Origin: JBQTHI01 sp052390035
GTDB taxonomy: Bacteria > Actinomycetota > Acidimicrobiia > Spongiisociales > ZC4RG35
Assembly (NCBI GenBank): GCA_052390035.1
Contig: JBQTHI010000112.1
Coordinates: forward strand, 1-22,317
Reading direction: 5' to 3'
DNA: 22,317 bases
Under the pieces are notes generated by a model. It was given only the letters and a program-made list of their open reading frames with translations. It searched no databases and had not been told where the DNA came from. Positions 22,302 through 22,317 of the stretch are shown piece after piece (position 1 is the stretch's first letter; each line of letters opens with the position of its first letter). Made by a program: the position numbers and the translations under genes.

Positions 22302-22317
22302 CCCGCCGTCCGCGAAC

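Noticed and set aside
22302..22317. A T-box leader for ileS
   Set aside because: Actinobacterial ileS genes often carry one, but only 16 bp upstream of the longest frame are in the window, so nothing can be seen.
1..22317. CRISPR arrays, tRNA or rRNA genes, insertion sequences, prophage genes, attachment sites
   Set aside because: No regularly spaced repeats, no cloverleaf sequences and no transposase or integrase motifs were found. The region is a housekeeping chromosomal locus; the HNH gene alone is not evidence of a mobile element.

Overview
The window is GC-rich, with GTG, TTG and probably CTG starts alongside ATG. It reads as a chromosomal stretch from an actinobacterium. The evidence is a division and cell wall (dcw) cluster that has SepF, DivIVA and YggT but no FtsA, a MurE with the DNPR signature of meso-diaminopimelate ligases, and an eukaryote-like (type 2) IleS. 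A deep lineage such as the Acidimicrobiia is my inference; I could not run a phylogeny.

Layout. Positions 1-254 (minus) hold the N-terminal part of a MoxR-type AAA+ ATPase, which runs off the left edge. A divergent promoter region of about 150 bp follows, then two overlapping small genes of unknown function (404-1206), an HNH nuclease (1302-1799) and the MraZ regulator (1948-2385). From mraZ to about 17.97 kb there is one tightly packed plus-strand dcw array: mraZ, rsmH, ftsL, ftsI, murE, mraY, murD, ftsW, murG, murC, murB, ftsQ, ftsZ, pgeF, a YggS/YlmE-type PLP protein and sepF. It continues with a yggT-like gene and divIVA (to 19042). A convergent minus-strand ileS (19098-22301) closes the window.

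How the genes work together. MurB, MurC, MurD and MurE build the UDP-MurNAc peptide. MraY and MurG make lipid I and lipid II. FtsW and FtsI polymerise and crosslink septal wall. FtsQ and FtsL are divisome scaffolds, FtsZ is the ring polymer, SepF the likely membrane anchor and DivIVA the polar/septal coiled-coil organiser. PgeF edits mis-made peptidoglycan precursors. Many junctions are 4-nt stop/start overlaps (ATGA, GTGA, CTGA), consistent with translational coupling. murF, ddl and ftsA are not in the cluster.

No novel multi-gene system is evident. The points worth a second look are local: a series of five TGG boxes on a promoter before mraZ; an 85-nt near-perfect palindrome between mraZ and rsmH with an ATG in each arm; a G8 run at the murD/ftsW junction, where ftsW has no ordinary start codon; a direct repeat plus hairpin in the ftsZ leader; an FtsZ with almost no C-terminal linker beside a SepF with a very long one; in-frame tandem repeats in rsmH and at the ftsQ start; and a strong ribosome binding site before moxR that is out of frame with it.
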